A stretch of 64,000 nucleotides of DNA from Hahella sp. CCB-MM4 (lineage in GTDB: Bacteria; Pseudomonadota; Gammaproteobacteria; Pseudomonadales; Oleiphilaceae). The stretch covers positions 1 through 64,000 of the forward strand of contig NZ_MRYI01000003.1 in assembly GCF_002260525.1 (NCBI RefSeq). The letters run 5' to 3'. The position numbers were made by a program, and so were the translations under genes. A model generated the notes under the pieces. The model was not told where the DNA came from and ran no database searches. It saw nothing but the letters and a program-made list of their open reading frames with translations. This document shows positions 1 to 7,033 of the stretch, one piece after another. The stretch's first letter is position 1, and every line of letters begins with the position of its first letter.

Positions 1-60
1 CCGACGGGTTTTACGCTTCTTATTCTGGTATTCGGCTTCGGAGAAGGTCATCTGTTCCAT
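1..60 (-). CDS. IS5-family transposase, N-terminal fragment (gene continues beyond window start)
   Basis: Only the first 20 codons are visible, reading MEQMTFSEAEYQNKKRKTRR from an ATG at 58-60. This basic opening, with an SEAEY segment followed by NKKRKTRR, is typical of IS5-group transposases as I know the family. The DDE catalytic core would lie outside the window, so whether the gene is intact cannot be judged. It is the only sign of an active mobile element beside the erythritol region. Confidence 0.7.
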   Translation of the reverse strand, partial: MEQMTFSEAEYQNKKRKTRR

Positions 61-127
61 GGAAAGTATTCCTGATGAGTTAGCTTGGCCGTATTATGAC
101 TGATTTGGGGAGTTATTCAGAGTCTCC
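1..127 (-). mobile_element. IS5-family insertion sequence, partial (one end only)
   Basis: One end of an insertion sequence whose body lies to the left of the window. The minus strand reads from a presumed terminal repeat beginning GGAGACTCTGAATAACTC at 127 to the transposase start codon at 60. The tetranucleotide CTAG at 128-131 fits the YTAR target site that IS5-group elements duplicate. The outer boundary at 127 is inferred from that target pattern. The partner inverted repeat and second CTAG lie outside the window, so neither could be confirmed. Confidence 0.65.
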
Positions 128-215
128 CTAGTTCGCATACATGGCCTTAAGGCGATGCCCCTAGCCAGATAGAATTAGTAAGTGGAGGGCAATTCGCTCA
201 CACACCTTCCACCTC

Positions 216-1184
216 TTATAAATACATTTTTTGAAAGGTCAAGTCATTAGGGGTAGCTTGCGCATTTATTGCGTCATTAGAAAGGATATCAACCATATGA
301 AACACCCACTCAGCTTGATGTGAGCTCTTACGATAAACAAGATATATAGGCCTATTCAATAGAGAGTGATCACTATTCAACTCTATTAATACTTCTTTAT
401 CCAGATAGCTTTTTATTAAGTGTTTTGGAAATATAGATATTCCAACTCCCTCAGACACCATAACGACAGCACCAACTACGCTATTGACTCTAGCAGAGAC
501 ATTACTCAAAGAGCGAGTATCCACATCGTATAATGGAGTGTAGTTATGCTTCATCCAGCAGTTTATAAGTTGATCTATTTCAGGGTAAGTTACGAAGGCT
601 TGGCTTAGTATATTATTTTTATTTGAAACTTGTATTTTATGCCGTCCAGAGCATACGAGTACATATTCCTCCCGCCCAATTAAATTAAAACCTAGCGACT
701 CCATTTCTAATGGCTCGGTAACGAGCCCGAAATCTACATTCGACTCTAGAACTAGCTTTATTATCTCTGAGTTCGAGGCAAACTCAATGTCGAGTTCAAT
801 ATCTAAACTCGTTGACTTAAGGTTCAATAGAGAAAAAAAGTGGGGGCTGAATATATGACTATGGGGCAAGGCATATTTTATTATACCTTGAAGACAGCTT
901 TCCTGATCAGATATATCCTCATATAAATTCACGACTAGATCGTTATAACTTCTTATAAACTCTAAAAAACGCCTACCGGAGTTTGTTAGACGGCAGCCCG
1001 TAGGAGTCCTGCTGAAAATTGTTGTGCCCAGAGCATCTTCAATGGATGTGATGTGCTGACTAATGCAGCTTACCGTCATTGCAGCCTTGGATGCAGCGCA
1101 GGAATAACTCCCCTCTTCGACCACTGCGACAAAAGCCTTAAAACGCTTAGGGTCGAGCTTAGAACAAGCCCCGTAAAAATCCAT
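216..1184 (-). CDS. LysR-family transcriptional regulator
   Basis: A 322-residue protein of usual LysR length. A winged helix-turn-helix occupies roughly residues 12-70: it contains AFVAVVEEGSYSCAASK, a recognition segment around TVSCISQHITSIEDALG, and the wing TPTGCRLTNSGRRFLEF. The remainder is a periplasmic-binding-protein-like effector domain. The gene is AT-rich compared with the core genes on the right. It is separated from its neighbours by more than 80 bp on each side, so no target is obvious. Its helix-turn-helix resembles ArgP/IciA-type regulators only loosely. The specific function is unknown. Confidence 0.85.
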   Translation of the reverse strand: MDFYGACSKLDPKRFKAFVAVVEEGSYSCAASKAAMTVSCISQHITSIEDALGTTIFSRTPTGCRLTNSGRRFLEFIRSYNDLVVNLYEDISDQESCLQGIIKYALPHSHIFSPHFFSLLNLKSTSLDIELDIEFASNSEIIKLVLESNVDFGLVTEPLEMESLGFNLIGREEYVLVCSGRHKIQVSNKNNILSQAFVTYPEIDQLINCWMKHNYTPLYDVDTRSLSNVSARVNSVVGAVVMVSEGVGISIFPKHLIKSYLDKEVLIELNSDHSLLNRPIYLVYRKSSHQAEWVFHMVDILSNDAINAQATPNDLTFQKMYL

Positions 1185-1541
1185 AGTAAATCCCTCTACA
1201 CAGGCAAATTAAGTGCCATTCCATAAGGGAAAGCGTCTTTCTCAATAGCGAGCAAATAATAGCTTTCCCTAAGGAAACCACGTTCCATGTTTCAATGACG
1301 ATATTGTATCGACCCTTGGGCAGGAAAAACACTTTCTCCTGCTGAATCTCCTCGATTGCCTGCAAACCCGGTGGGCGGACACAAGGTCCGCCCCTACAAA
1401 GGGCGTGAGGGCTGGTGTAGCGATAAGCATAAGTTGTCCAAATCTAATAACAAGACATTTCCTTTTTAAATACAATAGGATGTCTTTCCCTCATACAAAC
1501 CATCAGTATATTATTGCGTAAATGCTGCTTATGGTTTGAGC
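1185..1541. other. Gene-free stretch with inverted repeats
   Basis: I see no convincing gene in these 357 bases. They hold a perfect 8-bp palindrome (listed separately at 1373-1393). A looser inverted repeat pairs GGGAAAGC near 1228 with GCTTTCCC near 1262. A third pair, CAAACCAT near 1497 and ATGGTTTG near 1530, lies just past the end of the 1542-2318 gene and could form a weak transcript end. Two short open frames here have no ribosome binding site and no recognisable domain. Confidence 0.5.
1373..1393. repeat. GC-rich palindrome, GGGCGGAC-ACAAG-GTCCGCCC
   Basis: A perfect 8-bp inverted repeat with a 5-base loop stands in an otherwise AT-rich spacer and is followed by CCTAC. From general knowledge this word (GTAGGGGCGGACCTTGTG on the other strand) occurs as a dispersed repeat in unrelated bacteria. 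No second copy was noticed in this window. Confidence 0.55.
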
Positions 1542-2318
1542 CTATTTGTATAAAAGCCAGTTTTCGTTCTTTTTATCAATATAAGAACTATATATCTCGC
1601 TAATCACACCATTCCTGTACATCTCTTTCAACTCCGACTGCATGCGTTTTACCAAGTCCGGACTTGTGCCCTTATTGCAGGCCAATGCTCTAAGGGTCGT
1701 CAGAAACACAAGCTCACGTCTCAGAGACAAGCCATTTTCCCTAATCAAAATATCAGCTGAAATTGTATCGCTCGCCCAGAGATCCAGTCGTTTACGTATA
1801 AGTTTCTTAATATTGAGATCGTTCGATGTTGTCAGCTCAACTTTAAATCCGTAGTGTTCCAGGTATTCTCCCGCACCACTCCCCAGGTAGCTGCCTATCC
1901 GTAGATTCTTGGCATCATCTATTGATCGAATGACACCGTTTCTGCTCGGTCGGGAATAAAATGCATGCCGAGTCACCAGAATTGGACTGACCCAAAGAAA
2001 CTGCGCTTCTCTTTCCTGCGATCTTTCGATGGCAAGTACGCAATGGTCGATATGGAAGCGGGTATATTGATAAGCTCTTTTGGGAGGGTGAAATGCTAAA
2101 TCGTAATTTATATTTGCCCTCATTAATAAAGAATTCAAAATGTCGATCGCAAGACCCACAGGCTTGTTATTCTTTTGCTCCATGTAGGGCGGCTGGTGAT
2201 ATGCCAGGATATGAAGTAGGGGTTGTTCAGCCCGAGGCTTACCTATGGATGCCATGACTAAAAGCATGACACTAGCAATTAAGGCTGCCTTACTGCCAGG
2301 CCTTGATGGCTTGTTCAT
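1542..2318 (-). CDS. Periplasmic solute-binding protein, family 3 type
   Basis: A 258-residue protein with an N-terminal signal peptide (hydrophobic AALIASVMLLVMASIG, then a cleavage region near residues 30-35). The mature part has the HILAYHQPPYMEQ and GLAIDILNSLL pattern of family 3 solute-binding proteins (SBP_bac_3), which bind amino acids or small organic solutes in the periplasm. No permease or ATPase genes are nearby, so it may be an orphan receptor rather than a transporter subunit. Its start overlaps the end of the upstream GlpV-like gene by 29 bp, so the two are probably translationally coupled. The ligand is unknown. Confidence 0.75.
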   Translation of the reverse strand: MNKPSRPGSKAALIASVMLLVMASIGKPRAEQPLLHILAYHQPPYMEQKNNKPVGLAIDILNSLLMRANINYDLAFHPPKRAYQYTRFHIDHCVLAIERSQEREAQFLWVSPILVTRHAFYSRPSRNGVIRSIDDAKNLRIGSYLGSGAGEYLEHYGFKVELTTSNDLNIKKLIRKRLDLWASDTISADILIRENGLSLRRELVFLTTLRALACNKGTSPDLVKRMQSELKEMYRNGVISEIYSSYIDKKNENWLLYK

Positions 2319-3972
2319 AACTCATGGTTCTCCCCGGAGGGTTTTCGTTACGCTTAGGCTTGGGAGCCCCGGGAAGACTAATCCAAAACCCCTTATCTGC
2401 TTTATTATTCAGTTTCGGGCTGCAGGGTCCTGGCTCTTCCTGTGCTATTACCGCCATTTCCCGATCCATGGATTGTGCCAAATTCGACATAACTTGCTCT
2501 ACTGACTGCTTACCTTCTACTGCCAGTGATATATGCTTCCACCATAAAGGCGATAATTTTGCATAATTCGGTACGTTTGTGCCGGTTGGTGTCCAGTAAT
2601 TCCTTGCTCTGGAGCGGTAGAACTCCACAAATCCGCCCAGGTAAGGAGCCCTTTCCGTCATTTCAGTGGAGTTGATGTCAGACAGTCTTATGGGGGTCAA
2701 GCCGACCATTGTCTTTTTTAGAGACACGGTTTTTGAAACGGTAAATTGTGCGTATAGCCATGCGGCTTTACGCCTATCCACAGGCGTGTTTTTGGTCAAT
2801 GTCCAGGATCCTGCATCTTGATAGCCGGATTTCATTCCTGAGTCCCAATAGGCTCCCAAAGGGGATGGTGCTATACGCCATTTCGGGGTCCCATCCTCAT
2901 TAACAATAGGAAGCTCCGGGTCTGTCACTTGCGCAATATAAGCCGTATACCAAAATATCTGCTGAGCAATCTTTCCACTTGCAGCCCACCGGCCCATAGC
3001 AGCATCGGTCAATTGTCTTGCTTCCGGCGGAGCGAATCTCAGCCAATCAACAAATTTTTTTATCGCATAGATTGCCGCCGGGCTGTCTAAGGCCCCTCCT
3101 CTTTCGATGCTCGCCCCAACCGGCCGGCACCCTGAGACTCGAATCCCCCAATCGTCTACCGGCTTTCCGTTGGGTAACCCAACATCTCCCATTCCTGCCA
3201 TAGACAGCCATGCATCGGATATTCTCCACCCCAATGCCGGACTATTCAGGGCGTAATCCATATGCCCCCATACTCGCTCCCCATCAATTTCCCTGACATG
3301 CACTGTGAAAAATTCCGCGATATCTTCATAGGCAGTCCAGTTGAGAGGAACTCCTAACTCATAGCCATACAATTTACGAAAACGTTCTTGAAAATCTGGA
3401 CGAGTAAACCAGTCATGACGATACCAATACACACTCGGAAATTGCTGGTCGGGCAACTGATACACTTTCCCATCCGGTCCGGTTGTAAATGGCAGCCCAA
3501 TAAAATCATTCAAATCGAGAGAAGGTAGCGTCACCTCCTTCCCTTCTCCGCGAATGTAATCCGTAATGGGATAGATGGCTCCGCTGCGTACATGGGCACC
3601 AATCAGGTCGGAGTCACTGATAAAGGCATCATAGATATTGAGGCTGGTCTCAATCTGAGACAGAAGTTTACGGACCACGTCATCTTCACTTGTTATTTCG
3701 TGCGAGACTTTTATTCCTGTAATATCTTCAAAAGCTTTAGCGAGCACATTGGCTTCATACCGGTGCGTATCTATAGGTTCCGAAACGACATAAATTTCCA
3801 TCCCCTTGAAGGGCTCTGCTGCACGACGGAACCATTCAAGCTCTTCCAGCTGTTCCTTCTTACTTAGAGTCGATATGGTGAATTCATCATTAATCCACTC
3901 TTCCGCAGACTTCCCCCAAGCAAATGAAACGGTAAGGGTAAGCGTAAACGCAATAAGGAGCCTAGCGCGCAT
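2290..3972 (-). CDS. GlpV-like ABC transporter substrate-binding protein (polyol type), copy 1
   Basis: I chose the ATG at 3970-3972 because AGGAGG lies 7 bases upstream and a signal peptide (MRARLLIAFTLTLTVSFAWG) follows directly; the frame is open further upstream but has no such features. This gives 560 residues. The sequence follows the glycerol-binding protein GlpV and its relatives: an opening WINDEF...LSKKEQLEELEWF block, the GIKVSHEITSEDDVV block, DGKVYQLPDQQ, and a C-terminal LPGAPKPKRNENPPG block. A paralogue at 20480-22243 has the same layout. No glp-type permeases are present. The relevant ligand could be glycerol, erythritol or another polyol, taken up with help from components elsewhere. 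Confidence 0.8.
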   Translation of the reverse strand: MRARLLIAFTLTLTVSFAWGKSAEEWINDEFTISTLSKKEQLEELEWFRRAAEPFKGMEIYVVSEPIDTHRYEANVLAKAFEDITGIKVSHEITSEDDVVRKLLSQIETSLNIYDAFISDSDLIGAHVRSGAIYPITDYIRGEGKEVTLPSLDLNDFIGLPFTTGPDGKVYQLPDQQFPSVYWYRHDWFTRPDFQERFRKLYGYELGVPLNWTAYEDIAEFFTVHVREIDGERVWGHMDYALNSPALGWRISDAWLSMAGMGDVGLPNGKPVDDWGIRVSGCRPVGASIERGGALDSPAAIYAIKKFVDWLRFAPPEARQLTDAAMGRWAASGKIAQQIFWYTAYIAQVTDPELPIVNEDGTPKWRIAPSPLGAYWDSGMKSGYQDAGSWTLTKNTPVDRRKAAWLYAQFTVSKTVSLKKTMVGLTPIRLSDINSTEMTERAPYLGGFVEFYRSRARNYWTPTGTNVPNYAKLSPLWWKHISLAVEGKQSVEQVMSNLAQSMDREMAVIAQEEPGPCSPKLNNKADKGFWISLPGAPKPKRNENPPGRTMSYEQAIKAWQ

Positions 3973-4075
3973 ACTCCCTCCTAGAGCGCGCGCCCGGCTG
4001 TGTCCACGGTAAATTCTATGACTGCTTCCACAGCCGTTTTCAAGAGTATGATCCACTACAAACCTATCTCCGAGA

Positions 4076-4435
4076 TTACTGGACTCGAAACTGGCCAACT
4101 AATGCTTTCTGACGGTCCCTATTCTTGCGTCCAACAAAAAAAGAATACGCTTTAAAAGAAAAAGAAAAAGAAAAAGAAAAAGAAAAAAACTGAGTGGCAT
4201 CAGAGAAAATCTCAGACTGAGCCATGTTGATAAGCTGATTTTCTAGTGAACTGAAGTATTGATTAAGTAACTGCTTTGTCACGTCACGCAAAGAAACCAA
4301 TTGATTCTGGCGCGCTTTTAATAGAGATTCCTCCATCGCCTTCGAGGAGTATCGATTTGATATTAATGCTGTACAAAAAGCTGCAAAAGTTGCAACTATC
4401 ACGACGCTGGTAATAACTTTGGATGCAATCTTCAT
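4076..4435 (-). pseudogene. Truncated chemoreceptor (methyl-accepting chemotaxis protein) N-terminus
   Basis: The open frame encodes 119 residues. Residues 1-25 form a membrane anchor (MKIASKVITSVVIVATFAAF). Residues 30-85 resemble the start of a chemoreceptor periplasmic domain (KARQNQLVSLRDVTKQLLNQ, then SLENQLINMAQSEIFSDATQ). The frame then enters a run of Phe-Ser repeats coded by a hexanucleotide repeat and ends with a basic tail unlike any chemoreceptor. No second membrane segment, HAMP or signalling domain follows in any frame I examined. I read it as a decayed gene. It lies about 100 bp upstream of the GlpV-like gene on the same strand. The chemoreceptor assignment rests on the N-terminus alone. 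Confidence 0.55.
4154..4189. repeat. Hexanucleotide simple repeat (AAAAAG)n
   Basis: Guanines occur at 4158, 4164, 4170, 4176 and 4182, giving four perfect AAAAAG units with partial units at both ends. Read on the minus strand it encodes alternating Phe and Ser inside the truncated chemoreceptor frame. A six-base unit keeps the reading frame when it expands or contracts, so it would change length rather than switch the frame. Confidence 0.85.
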
Positions 4436-4824
4436 AGGTTACACCTCAGCTCTCATGCTTAATCAGAAACCAAATAATGATCCCTGAATTGAACAGTTCG
4501 TCAATTCACTAATCTTGAAGCATCAGACTCTTTACCAATTTCTCAACGTACAGGCCTTTAGCTTCCCTCGCCTCTCGCCGTTGATACTGCGTCATCCTTA
4601 AATTTTAATATCAATTTAGAGACTAGGTGGTCTTGCTATAATGGTCAACCCTACAGCTGCAGACCCGCTTTCCATTCACTGTAATAGGTGACCTGGAAGA
4701 TTAGTAATAAATCGTATCCAAAATGACAGCTTCAAGCCGGGCCTATATTGCCTATGACAGAAATTGCCCGGCCGATAGCGAATAGTTCTCCTGATTCGTT
4801 TCATCTCGAGATCTCACAAGATAC
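4436..4824. other. Gene-free stretch between eryI and the chemoreceptor fragment
   Basis: I see no gene here. A 7-bp inverted repeat (GCCGGGC at 4737-4743, GCCCGGC at 4767-4773) lies 52-88 bases beyond the eryI stop codon and may help end its transcript, but it lacks a T-run. A TATAAT word occurs on the plus strand near 4635, but with no convincing -35 box and no plus-strand gene for it to serve. Confidence 0.4.
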
Positions 4825-5304
4825 TCAGACAGCTCCTTTATTATCAGACGAGACAGGACGATACTTAGCATCTACCAGGTTTATCGCGTTCACGTTCCCG
4901 GCAGAACGCCCATGTTCGTCAAAAGTCTTTTGCAGGAACTCATCAGCGATGGCTTTCGCCAATTCAGCACCAATGACCCGTGCCCCCATCGTAATGATTT
5001 GTGCGTTATTTGACAGGGCTGCTCGAACCGCCGAATATGTGTCGTGCGTCAACGCGGCCCGAATTCCCGGCACTTTATTGGCGGCGATGCAAACACCTAT
5101 CCCAGTACCACAAACCAGAATAGCACGATCATAGGTGCCATCCAGTATAGTCGATGCCACACGATCAGAGAGATTGGCGTAAAACATATCTTGCCCTTCC
5201 GAACTGCGAGAGATATTTTCAACATCATACCGACCTTTCAGATGCTCACTTAGAATCTGGGCCAACGCTTCTCCTGCACTATCACCTGCTACAGCAACTT
5301 TCAT
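4825..5304 (-). CDS. eryI: D-erythrose-4-phosphate isomerase EryI (RpiB family)
   Basis: This 159-residue protein is an RpiB/LacAB-fold sugar-phosphate isomerase. In the Brucella pathway EryI (formerly RpiB) makes D-erythrose 4-phosphate, the last of three isomerisations. The sequence shows the cysteine of the active-site loop (C65 in [14 protein letters not shown]) and [13 protein letters not shown] near the end. Where ordinary RpiB carries a catalytic histidine in an HNDAN segment, this protein reads SNNAQ around residues 98-102, which I associate with the EryI/DerI branch. It is the last gene of eryR-eryH-eryI, the same order as the rhizobial eryR-tpiB-rpiB operon. The gap to eryH is 37 bp. 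The subfamily call rests on both sequence and context. Confidence 0.9.
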   Translation of the reverse strand: MKVAVAGDSAGEALAQILSEHLKGRYDVENISRSSEGQDMFYANLSDRVASTILDGTYDRAILVCGTGIGVCIAANKVPGIRAALTHDTYSAVRAALSNNAQIITMGARVIGAELAKAIADEFLQKTFDEHGRSAGNVNAINLVDAKYRPVSSDNKGAV

Positions 5305-5341
5305 ATCAGCTCACCTCTTTAATGTTTATGTCTGATTGTTC

Positions 5342-6109
5342 TCAAATCACAGCGGCGCACTTTTGGAGTATTTCTAGATACCCCTCTAACTGCCAAGCTG
5401 ATCGGCCTATAAAGAGCCCATCAATGTGTTCACATGAGACTAATTCTTCACAGTTGTCTGGATTGACCGACCCTCCGTAAAGGCAAGGCACTCGTCGTCC
5501 TAGTATCGCTTGCGAAAAGTATCCGATATCGCGATGCCTGGCCTCTGCATACTCCGCGGTTGCGGGTATTCCTTTATCCCCGATCGCCCAAACCGGCTCG
5601 TAAGCGAATAACAATGGAGCCTCTACGAGGGATTTATCCAAGAACTGAAGCGCTCCCTGAACCTGAGCTTGAAGAACTGCTGACGCTTGGCCGTTGTCCC
5701 GTTCTTCCAACGTTTCACCAACACAGATCAAGGGAATAAAGCCATGACGTACTGCTGCTTCAGTTTTAAGGCCTACGGTATAATCCGTCTCACCAAAGTG
5801 TTCCCGACGCTCCGAATGGCCAAGCTCGACAATATCCAACTGACAATCCTTGAGCATCACGGGAGAGATTTCACCGGTCCAAGCACCGCTATCAGCCCAG
5901 TGCATGTTTTGTGCTCCGACTTTTACGCTGGTACCCGCCAATACTTTCTTTACTTCCCGGGCGGCGGTAAAAGGAGGAATGACAAATCGTTGAATCCTGT
6001 CATCCGCCGTTGCGTCAACTTCTCTGAGCCCATCAGCGAATTGCAGTGCCTCATTAAGAGTTTTGTTCATCTTCCAACTGGTGCCGATCCAGATATTGGC
6101 TGTGGACAT
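5342..6109 (-). CDS. eryH: D-3-tetrulose-4-phosphate isomerase EryH (TpiA family)
   Basis: A 255-residue TIM-barrel isomerase related to triose-phosphate isomerase. The catalytic set is visible: K13 in TSWKMNK, H98 in VELGHSERR and E171 in AYEPVWAIG. The phosphate-binding loop lies near YGGSVNP. In the Brucella pathway this homologue (TpiA2, renamed EryH) interconverts tetrulose 4-phosphates rather than trioses. I take the ATG at 6107-6109, which has AGGAG six bases upstream; an in-frame TTG directly before it is less likely. Only three bases separate it from eryR, so the two are co-transcribed. A housekeeping triose-phosphate isomerase role is unlikely given the neighbours. Confidence 0.9.
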   Translation of the reverse strand: MSTANIWIGTSWKMNKTLNEALQFADGLREVDATADDRIQRFVIPPFTAAREVKKVLAGTSVKVGAQNMHWADSGAWTGEISPVMLKDCQLDIVELGHSERREHFGETDYTVGLKTEAAVRHGFIPLICVGETLEERDNGQASAVLQAQVQGALQFLDKSLVEAPLLFAYEPVWAIGDKGIPATAEYAEARHRDIGYFSQAILGRRVPCLYGGSVNPDNCEELVSCEHIDGLFIGRSAWQLEGYLEILQKCAAVI

Positions 6110-6112
6110 CAA

Positions 6113-6883
6113 TTACTCCTCTTTTCCAGCAATGGTCAGGTGGATTCCTGACTGAGTCAGTTCGTTAAATACTTCATCTCCAGGCGAACAATCCGTGATA
6201 ACAGCATCGAATTCTTCAAGGTTGGCCAATACATGCAGAGCGACATGGCCAAAGCGCTGATGGCTGATCAACAGGCAGGACTTTACCGATCCTTTCAACA
6301 TCGCCCTTTTGCTTCGTATTACGTCATCATCCATGTGAAAGGCCTGGCTCCCGGAAACCGCAGGACTGGATATGAATGCAATGTCTGCCCGCAGATTTTC
6401 GAGGCTCTGTTCTGTCAACACCCCAAAGTAGCCATTGAACTTAGCGGAGTACTCTCCCCCCAACGCAATCAACTTAATCCCACTTTCCTGACGGAGCCGA
6501 TCAATAATCGCGGCATTGTTTGTTATGACTGTTAGAGGGCGTTTCTCAGGAAGCATTTCGCCAAGAGCTGCAGCTGTTGAGCCATCGTTAATCATGATCG
6601 TCATCCCTGGTTCTATAAGCTCCATGGCACGACGTGCAATCAGTTCTTTTTCCTCATGCCCCTGACGTTCACGGAACCTGAAGTCACTTTCAAACTGCAT
6701 TCCTGCTTCGATCGTCGCACCGCCGCGAACTTTGCGTAGTAATCCCGCCTGCTCCAGCTCATCCAGGTCCCGATGCACCGTCATTTTGGACACCGCATAT
6801 CGGTGCGCCAGCTCTTCAACTTCAACTGCCCCTTGATCTGCCAGCAACTCAAGAATCAATTGTCGGCGCTCGTCTCGCTTCAT
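6113..6883 (-). CDS. eryR: DeoR-family regulator EryR of the eryH-eryI operon
   Basis: A 256-residue DeoR-type repressor. The N-terminal helix-turn-helix (residues 1-57) contains VEELAHRYAVSKMTVHRDLD and the wing GLLRKVRGGA. The C-terminal sugar-phosphate sensor domain carries INDGSTAAALGEML, VITNNAAI and LIALGGEY, matching the DeoR effector fold. DeoR regulators usually respond to phosphorylated sugars. In rhizobia a DeoR-type gene, eryR, heads the tpiB-rpiB operon as here. It is divergent from the transketolase gene across 150 bp, so it probably controls both directions. The exact effector (a tetrose or tetrulose phosphate) is inferred. Confidence 0.85.
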   Translation of the reverse strand: MKRDERRQLILELLADQGAVEVEELAHRYAVSKMTVHRDLDELEQAGLLRKVRGGATIEAGMQFESDFRFRERQGHEEKELIARRAMELIEPGMTIMINDGSTAAALGEMLPEKRPLTVITNNAAIIDRLRQESGIKLIALGGEYSAKFNGYFGVLTEQSLENLRADIAFISSPAVSGSQAFHMDDDVIRSKRAMLKGSVKSCLLISHQRFGHVALHVLANLEEFDAVITDCSPGDEVFNELTQSGIHLTIAGKEE

Positions 6884-7033
6884 TGGCCTCTGCCTCTCCG
6901 GCTATCTCATAAGAATTATTCAAGTATAGTTTTAACACCAAAACGAATCATAAACAACTTTTATTGTGTGATATTGATATTTTTAAATGTTACATTTACA
7001 GTAAATAGCCAGATCACTAACAAGGATAAAAAA
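6884..7033. promoter_or_regulatory. Divergent eryR / tkt promoter region
   Basis: These 150 bp must serve both eryR (minus) and the transketolase gene (plus). Three motifs stand out: GTGTGATATT at 6966-6975, overlapping GATATTGATATTTTT at 6970-6984, and a perfect palindrome ATTTAC-A-GTAAAT at 6994-7006. A near copy of the second motif lies upstream of eryA at 15235. The sites are candidates for EryR or EryD binding. No clean -35/-10 pair could be assigned. Confidence 0.5.

Noticed and set aside
1159-1475. Two overlapping minus-strand frames of 68 codons each after the LysR gene
   Set aside because: No ribosome site; one runs through the GC-rich palindrome, a common source of spurious peptides, and the other overlaps the LysR start.
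4076-4435. Phase variation of the chemoreceptor fragment by repeat slippage
   Set aside because: The repeat unit is six bases, so loss or gain of whole units keeps the frame, and no intact downstream domain exists in other frames.
4620-4645. A sigma-54 promoter near the TATAAT word left of eryI
   Set aside because: The GG and GC elements are 7 bases apart instead of about 10, and no gene follows on that strand.
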